Counted from the stretch's first letter, positions 1 to 7,393 are shown. The stretch: 64,000 bases of DNA from Nocardioides aromaticivorans (GCF_013408525.1 NZ_JACBZM010000001.1:3720001-3784000); one strand, 5' to 3'. Program-made: numbers and translations. Notes: a model not told the origin generated them from the sequence alone.

Positions 1-513
1 GAGACCGACGAGGCCATCATGGCCGCCCAGCTCGGTCGTCCGGTCCGGGGCGTGCACGCGATCGGGCACCGCTGCCCGTGCGGCAACCCGGACGTCGTGA
101 CGACCGAGCCCCGGCTGCCCAACGGCACGCCGTTCCCGACGACCTACTACATGACCTGCCCGCGGGCGACCTCCCGCATCGGCACGCTCGAGGCCGAGGG
201 CGTCATGAAGGAGATGCAGGACCGGCTGACCGCCGACCCGGAGCTGGCCGCGAGGTACCAGGCCGCCCACGAGGCCTATCTCGCCGACCGGGCGGCCATC
301 GCCGAGGCGGGCGGCTTCGACGTGCCCGAGATCGAGGGCATCTCCGCCGGTGGCATGCCCACCCGCGTGAAGTGCCTGCACGTGCTCGCGGGCCACGCCC
401 TGGCGGCGGGACCGGGCGTCAACCCGTTCGGCGACGAGGTCCTCGAGATGCTCGGCGAGTGGTGGGCGAAGGGGCCGTGCGTGACGGTCGACGAAGCCGT
501 CGCGTCCGAGTGA
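1..513 (+). CDS. DUF501 family protein (5' end outside window)
   Basis: The reading frame is open to the left edge, and residues before the first internal ATG (position 19) still look family-like, so the gene is probably truncated by the window. The product has the DUF501 hallmarks: an N-terminal Cys cluster (HRCPCGNP, then YYMTCP) and the conserved C-terminal block RVKCLHVLAGHALAAG followed by NPFGDEVL. The conserved cysteines suggest metal binding, but the function is unknown. It lies 13 bp before ppx, the order seen in mycobacteria (eno, divIC, DUF501, ppx), which supports the assignment. Confidence 0.9.
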   Translation, partial: ETDEAIMAAQLGRPVRGVHAIGHRCPCGNPDVVTTEPRLPNGTPFPTTYYMTCPRATSRIGTLEAEGVMKEMQDRLTADPELAARYQAAHEAYLADRAAIAEAGGFDVPEIEGISAGGMPTRVKCLHVLAGHALAAGPGVNPFGDEVLEMLGEWWAKGPCVTVDEAVASE

Positions 514-526
514 TCGCGACCTCCCG

Positions 527-1441
527 GTGACCGGCCCGATCGCCGCGATCGACTGCGGCACGAACACCATCAAGCTGCTGGTCGGCAACCCCGCCGACGA
601 CCCCGAAGGCGTGCGCCGCGAGAGCCGGATGATCCGGCTCGGCCAGGGCGTCGACGCCACGGGCGTGCTCGCGCCCGAGGCGCTCGAGCGCGCGTTCACC
701 GCGATCGACGAGTACGCCGCCATCATCGCCGACGCCGGGGTCGAGCGGCTCCGCTTCTGCGCCACCTCCGCCACCCGCGACGCCGGCAACGCCGCCGTCT
801 TCACCGCTGGTGTCCTGTCCCGCCTCGGTGTCGTGCCCGAGGTGCTGTCGGGGGAGGAGGAGGCCCGCCTCGCGTTCGACGGCGCCGTCCGCGGGATCGG
901 TCACGCGGTCCCCGGGCCCGTGCTCGTGGTGGACATCGGCGGCGGCTCGACCGAGCTGATCCTGGGCGACCCAGCGGCCGGACCGACCGCCGCGCACTCG
1001 ATGGACATCGGGTCCGTCCGGCTGCACGAGCGCCACGTGCGGCACGACCCCGTCGACGTGGTCGAGATCGCGGCGATCGTGACGGACATCGACGCCGCGC
1101 TCGACGCCTGCCCGGTCGACCCGGCTGCGGCGGCCACCGTGATCGCGGTCGCCGGCACCAACACGACCATCGCGGCCGGGGTCCTGGACCTGCCGTACTA
1201 CGACCGCGACCTCATCCACGGCCGCGAGCTCGCCGTCACCGACGTGCAGCGCCTGGTCGGCCGGTTGCTCGCGATGAGCGTCGCCGAGCGTCGCGCCCTG
1301 CCGTGGATGCACCCGGGCCGCGCCGACGTGATCGACGCCGGCGCGCTGATCGTCTCGATGGTGCTCGGCCGGATCGCCGTCCCCTCCGTCACGGTCGCGG
1401 AGACCGACATCCTCGACGGGATCGCCTGGTCCCTGCTGTGA
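527..1441 (+). CDS. ppx: Ppx/GppA-family exopolyphosphatase
   Basis: A 304-aa member of the ASKHA-fold Ppx/GppA phosphatases, which hydrolyse terminal phosphates of polyphosphate or pppGpp. The N-terminal phosphate-binding loop AAIDCGTNTIKLLV and the second motif VVDIGGGSTELI are intact, as is a C-terminal AGTNTTIAAG block. Length matches the short actinobacterial Ppx proteins (about 300-340 aa), which lack the extra C-terminal domains of E. coli Ppx. The start is GTG at 527 with no clear Shine-Dalgarno. The stop overlaps the next start (GTGA), so it is translationally coupled to the uracil-DNA glycosylase gene. Confidence 0.9.
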   Translation: MTGPIAAIDCGTNTIKLLVGNPADDPEGVRRESRMIRLGQGVDATGVLAPEALERAFTAIDEYAAIIADAGVERLRFCATSATRDAGNAAVFTAGVLSRLGVVPEVLSGEEEARLAFDGAVRGIGHAVPGPVLVVDIGGGSTELILGDPAAGPTAAHSMDIGSVRLHERHVRHDPVDVVEIAAIVTDIDAALDACPVDPAAAATVIAVAGTNTTIAAGVLDLPYYDRDLIHGRELAVTDVQRLVGRLLAMSVAERRALPWMHPGRADVIDAGALIVSMVLGRIAVPSVTVAETDILDGIAWSLL

Positions 1442-2160
1442 CCGATCCCGGCGAGGCGATGGCGCGGCTGGACGCACGCGTCGTCCGCTGCCGGAGGTGC
1501 CCCCGCCTGGTGGCGTGGCGGGAGCGGGTCGCCCGGGAGAAGCGGGCGGCGTACGCCGACGAGGTGTACTGGGCGCGCCCGGTGCCCGGCTTCGGGCCGG
1601 CCGACGCCCGGATCGTCGTGATCGGGCTCGCCCCCGCCGCCCACGGCGCCAACCGGACCGGGCGGATGTTCACCGGCGACCGCTCGGGGGACTGGCTGTT
1701 CGCGTCGCTGCACCGCGTCGGGCTGGCCAACCAGCCGACGAGCACGCACATCGGTGACGGGCTGCAGCTGCACGACGTGCGGATGGCCGCGCCCATCCGC
1801 TGCGCCCCGCCGGCCAACAAGCCGACGCCGGAGGAGCGCGCCAGCTGCGCGCCCTGGCTGGACCGGGAGCTGGCGATCCTGGCGCCGTCGGTGCGGGTCG
1901 TCGTCGCGCTGGGGGCGATCGGATGGGACGCCTCCCTGCGGGCGCTCGGCCGCGCGGGCTGGGTGGAGCCGCGCCCGCGCCCGCGCTTCGGGCACGGCGC
2001 CGAGGTGGTGCTCGCTCCGGCGTCGCGCCGCTCCCGTCGTACCGACGTCACGCTGCTCGGCTGCTTCCACCCCAGCCAGCACAACACCTTCACCGGCCGG
2101 CTGACCGAGCCGATGACCGACGCGGTGTTCGAGCGCGCCCGCGAGGTGGCGTCTGCCTGA
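1438..2160 (+). CDS. Family-5 (UDGb-type) uracil-DNA glycosylase
   Basis: A 240-aa DNA repair enzyme that excises uracil and probably other deaminated bases. Motif 1 is GLAPAAHGANRTGR at residues 63-76, followed by FTGD; the GLAPA..G.NRTGR form is diagnostic of family 5 (UDGb). The late motif HPSQHNTFTG is at 211-220. Four cysteines (C18, C21, C122, C137) are placed as the [4Fe-4S] ligands of families 4 and 5. I chose the GTG at 1438 because it overlaps the ppx stop by 4 nt and removes an Arg-rich upstream extension that only mirrors ppx. Confidence 0.9.
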   Translation: MTDPGEAMARLDARVVRCRRCPRLVAWRERVAREKRAAYADEVYWARPVPGFGPADARIVVIGLAPAAHGANRTGRMFTGDRSGDWLFASLHRVGLANQPTSTHIGDGLQLHDVRMAAPIRCAPPANKPTPEERASCAPWLDRELAILAPSVRVVVALGAIGWDASLRALGRAGWVEPRPRPRFGHGAEVVLAPASRRSRRTDVTLLGCFHPSQHNTFTGRLTEPMTDAVFERAREVASA

Positions 2161-2181
2161 GGGGCTGGGATGATGAGGCCC

Positions 2182-2706
2182 GTGAGCAACGACCTGTACG
2201 CCGTCACCGTCCTGGGCCACGACCGGCCGGGCATCATCGCCGAGACCACGGCGGGCCTCGCGGAGCTGGGCCTCAACATCGAGGACTCCACGATGACGCT
2301 GCTGCGCGGGCACTTCGCGATGATGCTGCTGTGCCGTGGCACGGTCGAGGCGCCGGCCATCGAGGGTGCGCTCGCGTCGCTCGCGGCCGGCGGTGACCTC
2401 GACGTCTCGGTGCGCCCGGTGGCCGATGAGGTCGCGCCCGGCGCCGGGGGTACGTCGTGGGTGCTGACCGTGCACGGCGGCGACCGCCCCGGCATCGTCT
2501 CCGAGGTGGTCGGCCAGGTCGCGTCCGCGGGCGGCAACATCACCGACCTGACCACGCGCCTCGCGGGCGACCTCTACCTGCTGGTCGCCGAGCTGGACCT
2601 GCCGGTCGGCGCCGACGTCTCGGCGGTCGAGGGTGCCATCCGTGCCGCGGCCGAGCGGGTCGGCGTGACGGCCACCCTGCGCGCGGCCGAGGCCGACGAG
2701 CTGTGA
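2182..2706 (+). CDS. Tandem ACT-domain protein, GcvR-like
   Basis: A 174-aa protein made of two ACT-type modules (about residues 5-80 and 92-165), each starting with a ligand-binding HDRPGIIAE or GDRPGIVSE loop. This arrangement resembles the glycine cleavage repressor GcvR and other amino-acid-sensing ACT proteins; the ligand cannot be read from the sequence. The start is uncertain: ATG codons at 2170 and 2173 are also in frame, but GTG 2182 gives the family-like N terminus SNDLYAVTVLG. The stop overlaps the def start (GTGA), indicating an operon. Confidence 0.8.
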   Translation: MSNDLYAVTVLGHDRPGIIAETTAGLAELGLNIEDSTMTLLRGHFAMMLLCRGTVEAPAIEGALASLAAGGDLDVSVRPVADEVAPGAGGTSWVLTVHGGDRPGIVSEVVGQVASAGGNITDLTTRLAGDLYLLVAELDLPVGADVSAVEGAIRAAAERVGVTATLRAAEADEL

Positions 2707-3257
2707 GCAGTGAGCGCGTCACGGCCTGGACCGAGGCCGAGCTCGGCGTCGAGGGCCGCGTCCTCGACGTCGTGAAGGCACCGGCCGGCGTGCTGTCCGC
2801 GCGCGGTGCCGACGTCGACCCGACCTCGGCCGAGATCGTCCAGCTCGCCGCCGACCTCGTCGCGACGATGCGGGTCAGCCCCGGCTGCGTGGGCCTCGCG
2901 GCCAACCAGGTGGGGGTGGGCGTCCGGGTCTTCTGCGTCGACGTCACCGAGCACCCGAAGTCCCGCACCCTGCACGGCACCTTCGTGCTCTGCAACGCCG
3001 AGGTCGTCGAGTCGAGCCGCAACGAGAAGGCCCGTGAGGGCTGCATGAGCGTCCCCGACTTCACCGGCGACGTGAAGCGCGCGTCGCGGCTGACGGTCCG
3101 TGGCCAGCTGCCGGGCACCGGTGAGCAGGTCGAGTTCGCGACCGACGCCTTCGAGGCCCGCGCGCTGCAGCACGAGATCGACCACACCGACGGGTTCCTG
3201 TTCCTCGACCGGGTCGCGGGCGCGCACGCGATCTACCCCCGCCAGACCTACTTATAG
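2703..3257 (+). CDS. def: Peptide deformylase
   Basis: A 184-aa metal-dependent enzyme that removes the N-formyl group from nascent proteins. All three motifs are present: GCVGLAANQVG at 61-71 (motif I), EGCMSVP with metal ligand C114 (motif II) and QHEIDH at 156-161 with ligands H157 and H161 and catalytic E158 (motif III). The GTG start overlaps the ACT gene stop by 4 nt. The final sense codon is TTA (3252-3254), extremely rare in this GC-rich DNA, and it sits 31 bp before a tRNA gene with UAA anticodon. The TTATAG end may also double as promoter sequence for the tRNA. Confidence 0.93.
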   Translation: MSSERVTAWTEAELGVEGRVLDVVKAPAGVLSARGADVDPTSAEIVQLAADLVATMRVSPGCVGLAANQVGVGVRVFCVDVTEHPKSRTLHGTFVLCNAEVVESSRNEKAREGCMSVPDFTGDVKRASRLTVRGQLPGTGEQVEFATDAFEARALQHEIDHTDGFLFLDRVAGAHAIYPRQTYL

Positions 3258-3285
3258 GAGTGACCGGTCCCGCTGCGGACCGCCC

Positions 3286-3359
3286 GCCCCCGTATCCCAA
3301 CTGGCAGAGGAAGCCGACTTAAACTCGGCGCAGTCCGGGTTCGAATCCCGGCGGGGGCA
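3286..3359 (+). tRNA. tRNA-Leu (anticodon UAA), short variable arm
   Basis: A 74-nt cloverleaf can be folded. Acceptor stem 3286-3292 pairs with 3352-3358 and the discriminator is A3359. The D loop contains AACTGGCAGA. The anticodon stem GCCGA/TCGGC encloses loop CTTAAAC with anticodon TAA at 3320-3322. The T arm is CCGGG-TTCGAAT-CCCGG (3335-3351). The CCA tail is not encoded (ACC then T follows). The variable region is only 5 nt, whereas leucine tRNAs normally have a long class II arm. The D stem is weak (TCC/GGA). The gene is expected to decode the rare UUA codon. Confidence 0.85.
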
Positions 3360-3363
3360 CCTC

Positions 3364-3380
3364 TTCTGCCCACAGCAGAA
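3364..3380 (+). terminator. Small hairpin just after the tRNA
   Basis: TTCTGC and GCAGAA form a perfect 6-bp stem around a CCACA loop, starting 5 nt after the tRNA. There is no T-run, so it could be a weak terminator or a 3'-processing signal for the tRNA precursor. Confidence 0.4.
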
Positions 3381-3429
3381 CTCCTCCGCGACCCGCCCGG
3401 CGGTCGGCCCGGCCGACCTACGATGAGGC

Positions 3430-3741
3430 ATGGCCGAGGACGACACCGAACCGCTCTGGCGGGACCTGCTGGGTCGCGAGCTGCGCCGGCTGCGGCGTGA
3501 GCGCGGCGAGACGCTGACCGAGACCGCGGAGCGGGCGGGCATCTCCCCGCAGTACCTCTCCGAGATCGAGCGCGGGCTCAAGGAGCCGAGCAGCGAGATG
3601 ATCGCCGCGGTGACCGGCGCGCTCGGCAGCTCGCTGCTCGACCTCACCTCCGCCGTCGCCGGTGAGCTGTACGACGCCCGCCCGGCCCGCCCGCTGCGGT
3701 CGGTCCCGTCCGGCGTGACCGCGCTGGCGCTCGCCGCCTGA
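3430..3741 (+). CDS. XRE-family regulator resembling PopR/ClgR
   Basis: A 103-aa single-domain HTH_3 regulator; the helix-turn-helix spans about residues 13-70, with recognition segment ISPQYLSEIERGLKEPSSEM. The pattern YLSEIERG.KEPSSE is typical of the actinobacterial Clp regulators ClgR and PopR. In Streptomyces, PopR activates the clpP3-clpP4 operon and is itself a Clp substrate, degradation depending on terminal alanines. This protein ends ALALAA and faces a clpP pair across 11 bp, so an analogous feedback loop is likely (inference). The start ATG has GAGG immediately upstream; TACGAT at 3419-3424 may be its -10. Confidence 0.8.
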   Translation: MAEDDTEPLWRDLLGRELRRLRRERGETLTETAERAGISPQYLSEIERGLKEPSSEMIAAVTGALGSSLLDLTSAVAGELYDARPARPLRSVPSGVTALALAA

Positions 3742-3752
3742 CCGGCGCGGAC

Positions 3753-4355
3753 TCACGCCAGCACGGGCGACCGCTCCGCGATCACCTGGTCGATCAGCCC
3801 GTAGTCTCGCGCGGCATCGGCGCTGAACACCCGGTCGTGGTCGGTGTCGGCGCGCAGCGTGCCGACGTCCTGACCGGTGTGCCTCGCGAGGATCCGCTCG
3901 ATGTCGGCCCGCACCCGCACCACCTCGTCGGCCTGCAGGATCAGGTCCGGGATCGGGCCGCGTCCCTGCGCTGCCGGCTGGTGCAGGACGACCCGGGCGT
4001 GGGGGAGCGCCGCCCGCTTGCCGGGCGCGCCCGCAGCGAGCAGCACCGCACCGACGGCGACGGCCTGGCCGACGCAGGTGGTGGCGACCTGCGGCCGGAC
4101 GTACTGCATGGTGTCGTGCACGGCGAGCATCGCGCTCGGGTCGCCGCCCTCGCAGTTGATGTAGAGCTGGATGTCGCGGTCCGGGTTGTCGGCCTCGAGG
4201 AAGAGCAGCTGCGCGACGAGAGCGTTGGCGACCCCGGCGTCGATCGCTGTCCCGAGGTAGACGACCCGCTCGGTCAGCAGGTGCGAGTAGACGTCCATGA
4301 TCCGCTCGCCCCGCGGGTGCTGGGCGATGACGTTGGGGATGGTGTAGCTGCTCAT
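3753..4355 (-). CDS. ClpP-like subunit without catalytic serine
   Basis: A 200-aa ClpP-fold protein starting MSSYTIPNVI, typical for actinobacterial ClpP paralogues. The usual nucleophile motif GQAASMGA reads GQAVAVGA, so the catalytic Ser is Ala100. His125 (LHQP) and Asp174 (DHDRVFS) remain. The conserved PGGS before the handle is changed to EGGD. The protein is therefore expected to be proteolytically inactive and to act as a structural partner, like cyanobacterial or chloroplast ClpR. Its ATG overlaps the stop of the upstream active clpP (ATGA), giving coupled, near-equimolar synthesis consistent with a mixed two-ring tetradecamer. Confidence 0.88.
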   Translation of the reverse strand: MSSYTIPNVIAQHPRGERIMDVYSHLLTERVVYLGTAIDAGVANALVAQLLFLEADNPDRDIQLYINCEGGDPSAMLAVHDTMQYVRPQVATTCVGQAVAVGAVLLAAGAPGKRAALPHARVVLHQPAAQGRGPIPDLILQADEVVRVRADIERILARHTGQDVGTLRADTDHDRVFSADAARDYGLIDQVIAERSPVLA

Positions 4356-4981
4356 CGCGAGACTCCTGTCGTGAACGTGCCGAGGCCGACCGGGCGTCGT
4401 ACAGGTGGGGCGACGGCGTCGAAGGTGGAGACCACCTCGTCGACGAAGCCGTAGTCCAGCGCCTCGGTGGCGGTGTACCAGCGGTCGCGCAGCGAGTCCT
4501 CGAAGATCCGCTCGACCGGCTGGCCGGTGTCCTCGGCGATGAGGCCGAGGACGGTGTCGCGCATGTGCCGCAGGTCCTCGGCCTGCAGCTCCACGTCGGC
4601 GGCGGTTCCGCCGATGCCCGCCGAGCCCTGGTGCATCAGGATGCGCGAGTGCGGCAGCGCCCGGCGCTTGCCGTGGGTGCCGGACGAGAGCAGGAACTGC
4701 CCGGCGCTGCAGGCGATGCCGAGCGCCAGCGTCGAGACGTCGCACGGGACCAGGCGCATCACGTCACGGATCGCGAGCATCGCCGGGACCGAGCCACCGG
4801 GCGAGTGGATCCACAGTGCGATGTCGGCGTTCGGGTCGGCGGTCGCGAGCTCGACGAGCTGGGTCGCGAGGACCACGCCGTTGTCGTCGTCGAGCGCGCC
4901 GTCCATCACCAGCACGCGCTGCTGGAAGAGCTCGCGCCGCCGTTTGTCGTCGAAGAGCCGGGGGCCGTTGTCGTGGGTCAT
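4352..4981 (-). CDS. clpP: ATP-dependent Clp protease proteolytic subunit
   Basis: A 209-aa ClpP with the complete catalytic triad: Ser92 in GIACSAGQFLL, His117 in LMHQG and Asp166 in LRDRWYT. The handle region IHSPGGSVPAMLA is standard. It would degrade proteins delivered by ClpC or ClpX. It is the first gene of a two-gene operon with the serine-less paralogue. The ATG at 4981 has an AGGGTGG Shine-Dalgarno 5-6 nt upstream. The divergent intergenic region (4982-5107) holds two perfect dyads. By context it corresponds to the PopR-controlled second clpP operon of Streptomyces, not the housekeeping clpP1P2. Confidence 0.9.
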   Translation of the reverse strand: MTHDNGPRLFDDKRRRELFQQRVLVMDGALDDDNGVVLATQLVELATADPNADIALWIHSPGGSVPAMLAIRDVMRLVPCDVSTLALGIACSAGQFLLSSGTHGKRRALPHSRILMHQGSAGIGGTAADVELQAEDLRHMRDTVLGLIAEDTGQPVERIFEDSLRDRWYTATEALDYGFVDEVVSTFDAVAPPVRRPVGLGTFTTGVSR

Positions 4982-5040
4982 GGCGCCACCCTGCGTCGGC
5001 TCCGGCACCGGGACCAGAGGATTCTGCCGACGGCGGAGGG

Positions 5041-5059
5041 CTGCTGCTGGGAGCAGCAG
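5041..5059. promoter_or_regulatory. Perfect 8-bp dyad in clpP upstream region
   Basis: CTGCTGCT-GGG-AGCAGCAG lies 60 bp upstream of the clpP start in the divergent spacer. It could be an operator for the clpP operon, for example for the nearby PopR-like protein, or a short hairpin. No known operator consensus was confirmed. Confidence 0.4.
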
Positions 5060-5070
5060 GGGCGGGTCGG

Positions 5071-5107
5071 TTGACTTCAGGTCCACCTGAACCAGCACAG
5101 TTGACCC
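5071..5107 (+). promoter_or_regulatory. MerR-type promoter/operator of the methyltransferase gene
   Basis: A -35 box TTGACT (5071-5076) and a -10-like CACAGT (5096-5101) are separated by 19 bp, longer than the optimal 17. A perfect dyad TTCAGGT-CC-ACCTGAA (5076-5091) fills the spacer. An elongated spacer occupied by a dyad is the hallmark of MerR-family (MerR/SoxR/CueR) activated promoters. Transcription would start at about 5108, exactly at the ATG, so the mRNA would be leaderless. No MerR-family gene adjoins the site. Confidence 0.6.
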
Positions 5108-5824
5108 ATGCACCGTCACCACCGCGACCACGAGCACGACCACCAGCACGACAGCTCGCTCGAGGCCCTCCGCAACGCCCTGACCGCCGGCTTCTGGGAC
5201 GAGCGGTACGCCGGCAGCGACCGCGTCTGGAGCGGCCGGCCCAACCAGCGGCTGGTCGAGCAGGTCGCCGACCTGGCGCCGGGCACCGCGCTCGACGTCG
5301 CCTGCGGCGAGGGCGGCGACGCGATCTGGCTGGCCGCGCAGGGCTGGAAGGTCACCGCGGTCGACGTCTCCCAGGTGGCGTTGGCGAAGGTCGCGCAGCA
5401 CGCCGAGGACGCCGGCGTGGCCGACCGCCTCAAGCTCGGCTTCTACGACGCGCTCGACGACCCGCGGCCCGCGGGGCGCCGCCACTTCGACCTCGTCACC
5501 GTCAGCTTCCTCCACGTGCCGGTGGAGGACTTCGTGCCCATCTACCGGGGCATCGCCGACGCCGTCGCGCCCGGCGGCCGGCTGCTGGTCACCGCCCACC
5601 ACCCGCACGACGTCGAGAGCGGCAGCCGTCATGACCACGGGCCGGGCCTGCTGTTCGAGCCCGACCGCGTCCTCGGTGCCCTCGGTGTGGGGGAGCCCGG
5701 CTCGCCGTGGACGGTCGAGGTCGCCGAGACTCCCGACCGCGTCCAGGAGACGGCCGACGGCCCGCTCCACGTGCGCGACACCGTCGTCCGGCTGCGACGG
5801 GGAGAGGGCCGCGCCGAGGGGTGA
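5108..5824 (+). CDS. His-rich SAM-dependent methyltransferase
   Basis: A 238-aa class I methyltransferase. Motif I is ALDVACGEGGDAIWLA at about 61-76 and the acidic motif II is VTAVDVS. The fold and the GFWDERYAGSDRVWSGRPN lead-in resemble TehB and thiopurine-type methyltransferases that act on small or metalloid substrates. The N terminus HRHHRDHEHDHQHD is a His/Asp metal-binding-like tail absent from the core family. Together with the MerR-type promoter in front, this suggests a metal- or electrophile-responsive enzyme (inference). It is divergent from clpP. Confidence 0.8.
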   Translation: MHRHHRDHEHDHQHDSSLEALRNALTAGFWDERYAGSDRVWSGRPNQRLVEQVADLAPGTALDVACGEGGDAIWLAAQGWKVTAVDVSQVALAKVAQHAEDAGVADRLKLGFYDALDDPRPAGRRHFDLVTVSFLHVPVEDFVPIYRGIADAVAPGGRLLVTAHHPHDVESGSRHDHGPGLLFEPDRVLGALGVGEPGSPWTVEVAETPDRVQETADGPLHVRDTVVRLRRGEGRAEG

Positions 5825-5850
5825 CGCGCGTCACCTCGCTGGAGTACCTT
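5821..5850 (+). promoter_or_regulatory. CRP-like dyad and -10 box before the glycosidase gene
   Basis: GTGACGCGCGTCAC (5821-5834) is a perfect palindrome of the form GTGA-N6-TCAC, the core of CRP/FNR-family (CRP, GlxR) operators. It overlaps the methyltransferase stop codon. A -10 TACCTT (5845-5850) lies 7 nt before GTG 5858, so the dyad would cover the -35 position and act as a repressor site. Confidence 0.45.
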
Positions 5851-5857
5851 GCCGGGC

Positions 5858-7345
5858 GTGCTCCCTGCAACCTGTTCTAGTTTCCTGCGACGCGTCGCGG
5901 TGGTCGCGCTCGCGCTGCTGCTCGGCCTGGTCGGTGCCGCCGCGTCCGCGCCGGCGGCGAGCGCCGACGAGGACGAGCCGCAGCTGCGCCGCGAGGGCCG
6001 GTGGCTCGTCGACGACCAGGGCCGGGTGGTGATCGTCCACGGCTTCAACCTGGTGTGGAAGCTCGACCCCTACGTCCCGCCCGCGACCGCGGAGGGCTTC
6101 ACGGCGGCCGACGCGCAGTGGCTCGCGCGGTACGGCTTCAACGGCGTACGGCTCGGGACCCTGTGGGCGGGGATCACCCCGGACGCGCCGGGGGTGGGCG
6201 ACCCGTCGTACCGCCAGGGCTGGCAGCGGGTCATGGACCTGCTCGCCGACCGCGGCATCTGGATGCAGCTCGACATGCACCAGGACCAGTGGCACGAGAC
6301 GTACGGCGGCGAGGGGGTCCCCGACTGGGCGCTGCACCGGCCGACGGCGCTCTCCCTGCTGCCGCCGCTGAACCTGCCCTTCCCGATCGGCTACTGGACG
6401 CCCGAGAACTCGCTCGTCTTCGACGAGTTCTGGGCCAACAAGCACCGCGGGATCGACGACTGGGCCGCGGCGTGGCAGGTGGCCGCGGGCTGGTGGAAGG
6501 ACCAGCCCTACCTGATGGGCTACGACCTCATCAACGAGCCGTGGATGGGACTCGAGTGGCTCACCTGCATCTCCTTCGGGTGCAAGGCGAGCTACACCAA
6601 GGAGCTCCAGCCGGCGTACGAGAAGGCCACCCGCGCCATCCGGCAGGTCGACGGCGACAACGTGGTCTGGTGGGAGCCGCAGCAGCTCGCTGCCGGCCAG
6701 AAGGTGCCGACCTTCCTCGAGCCGATGGCGGGGGAGGACCAGCTGGGCTACTCGTGGCACAACTACTGCCAGGACGTCTTCCTCGAGTCGCAGGGCCTGC
6801 CGCTCGGCGACGTCGAGAACTGCTGGAGGTTCAGCCAGGAGCGCACCACCACGGCGCTCGCGCAGGCGGAGCGGATCAACGCGGCGCCGCTGATGAGCGA
6901 GTGGGGCGCCACGGACAACATCCGCGCCGTCGAGATCGACGCTGCCGTCGCCGACCGCAACCTGATGGGCTGGACCCACTGGGCCTACAAGCAGTGGCAG
7001 GACCCGACGACCGCCGACGACGCGCAGGGCATGTTCCACGACGACACCGACTTCTCCTCGGTCAAGACCGACAAGCTGCGCGTCCTGGTGCGCACCTACG
7101 CGCAGGCGACCGCCGGGACCCCGCTCGCGATGGACTTCGACGCCGCGACCGGCGCCTTCTCCTACCGCTACCGCTCCAACGCGATCGACGCCCCGACGGA
7201 GATCTTCGTCAGCCCGCTCCACTATCCCCGCGGGTACGACGTCCGGGTGACCGGCGGTCACTGGGCGCCGGGCACGGGCGGTCGGATCGAGGTGCGTCCC
7301 GACGTCGCGGGGCAGGAGGTCACGGTGCAGATCACCGGACGTTGA
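5858..7345 (+). CDS. Secreted GH5 endoglycoceramidase-like glycosidase
   Basis: A 495-aa secreted (beta/alpha)8 glycoside hydrolase of family 5, closest in pattern to endoglycoceramidases (EGCase), which release the glycan from glycosphingolipids. A signal peptide covers residues 1-36 (SFLRR, hydrophobic core, then ASA). The acid/base Glu is E227 in GYDLINEPWMG and the nucleophile is E348 in LMSEWGA; the loop HGFNLVWK follows the mature N terminus. A C-terminal beta-sandwich (from about 425) is typical of EGCases. GTG 5858 is preferred because TACCTT lies 7 nt upstream; TTG 5849 is the alternative. The natural substrate is unproven. Confidence 0.82.
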   Translation: MLPATCSSFLRRVAVVALALLLGLVGAAASAPAASADEDEPQLRREGRWLVDDQGRVVIVHGFNLVWKLDPYVPPATAEGFTAADAQWLARYGFNGVRLGTLWAGITPDAPGVGDPSYRQGWQRVMDLLADRGIWMQLDMHQDQWHETYGGEGVPDWALHRPTALSLLPPLNLPFPIGYWTPENSLVFDEFWANKHRGIDDWAAAWQVAAGWWKDQPYLMGYDLINEPWMGLEWLTCISFGCKASYTKELQPAYEKATRAIRQVDGDNVVWWEPQQLAAGQKVPTFLEPMAGEDQLGYSWHNYCQDVFLESQGLPLGDVENCWRFSQERTTTALAQAERINAAPLMSEWGATDNIRAVEIDAAVADRNLMGWTHWAYKQWQDPTTADDAQGMFHDDTDFSSVKTDKLRVLVRTYAQATAGTPLAMDFDAATGAFSYRYRSNAIDAPTEIFVSPLHYPRGYDVRVTGGHWAPGTGGRIEVRPDVAGQEVTVQITGR

Positions 7346-7393
7346 CGCGGGAACCAAACGCCGCGGTCAGGCGTTCCACCAACATCAGGCCCC

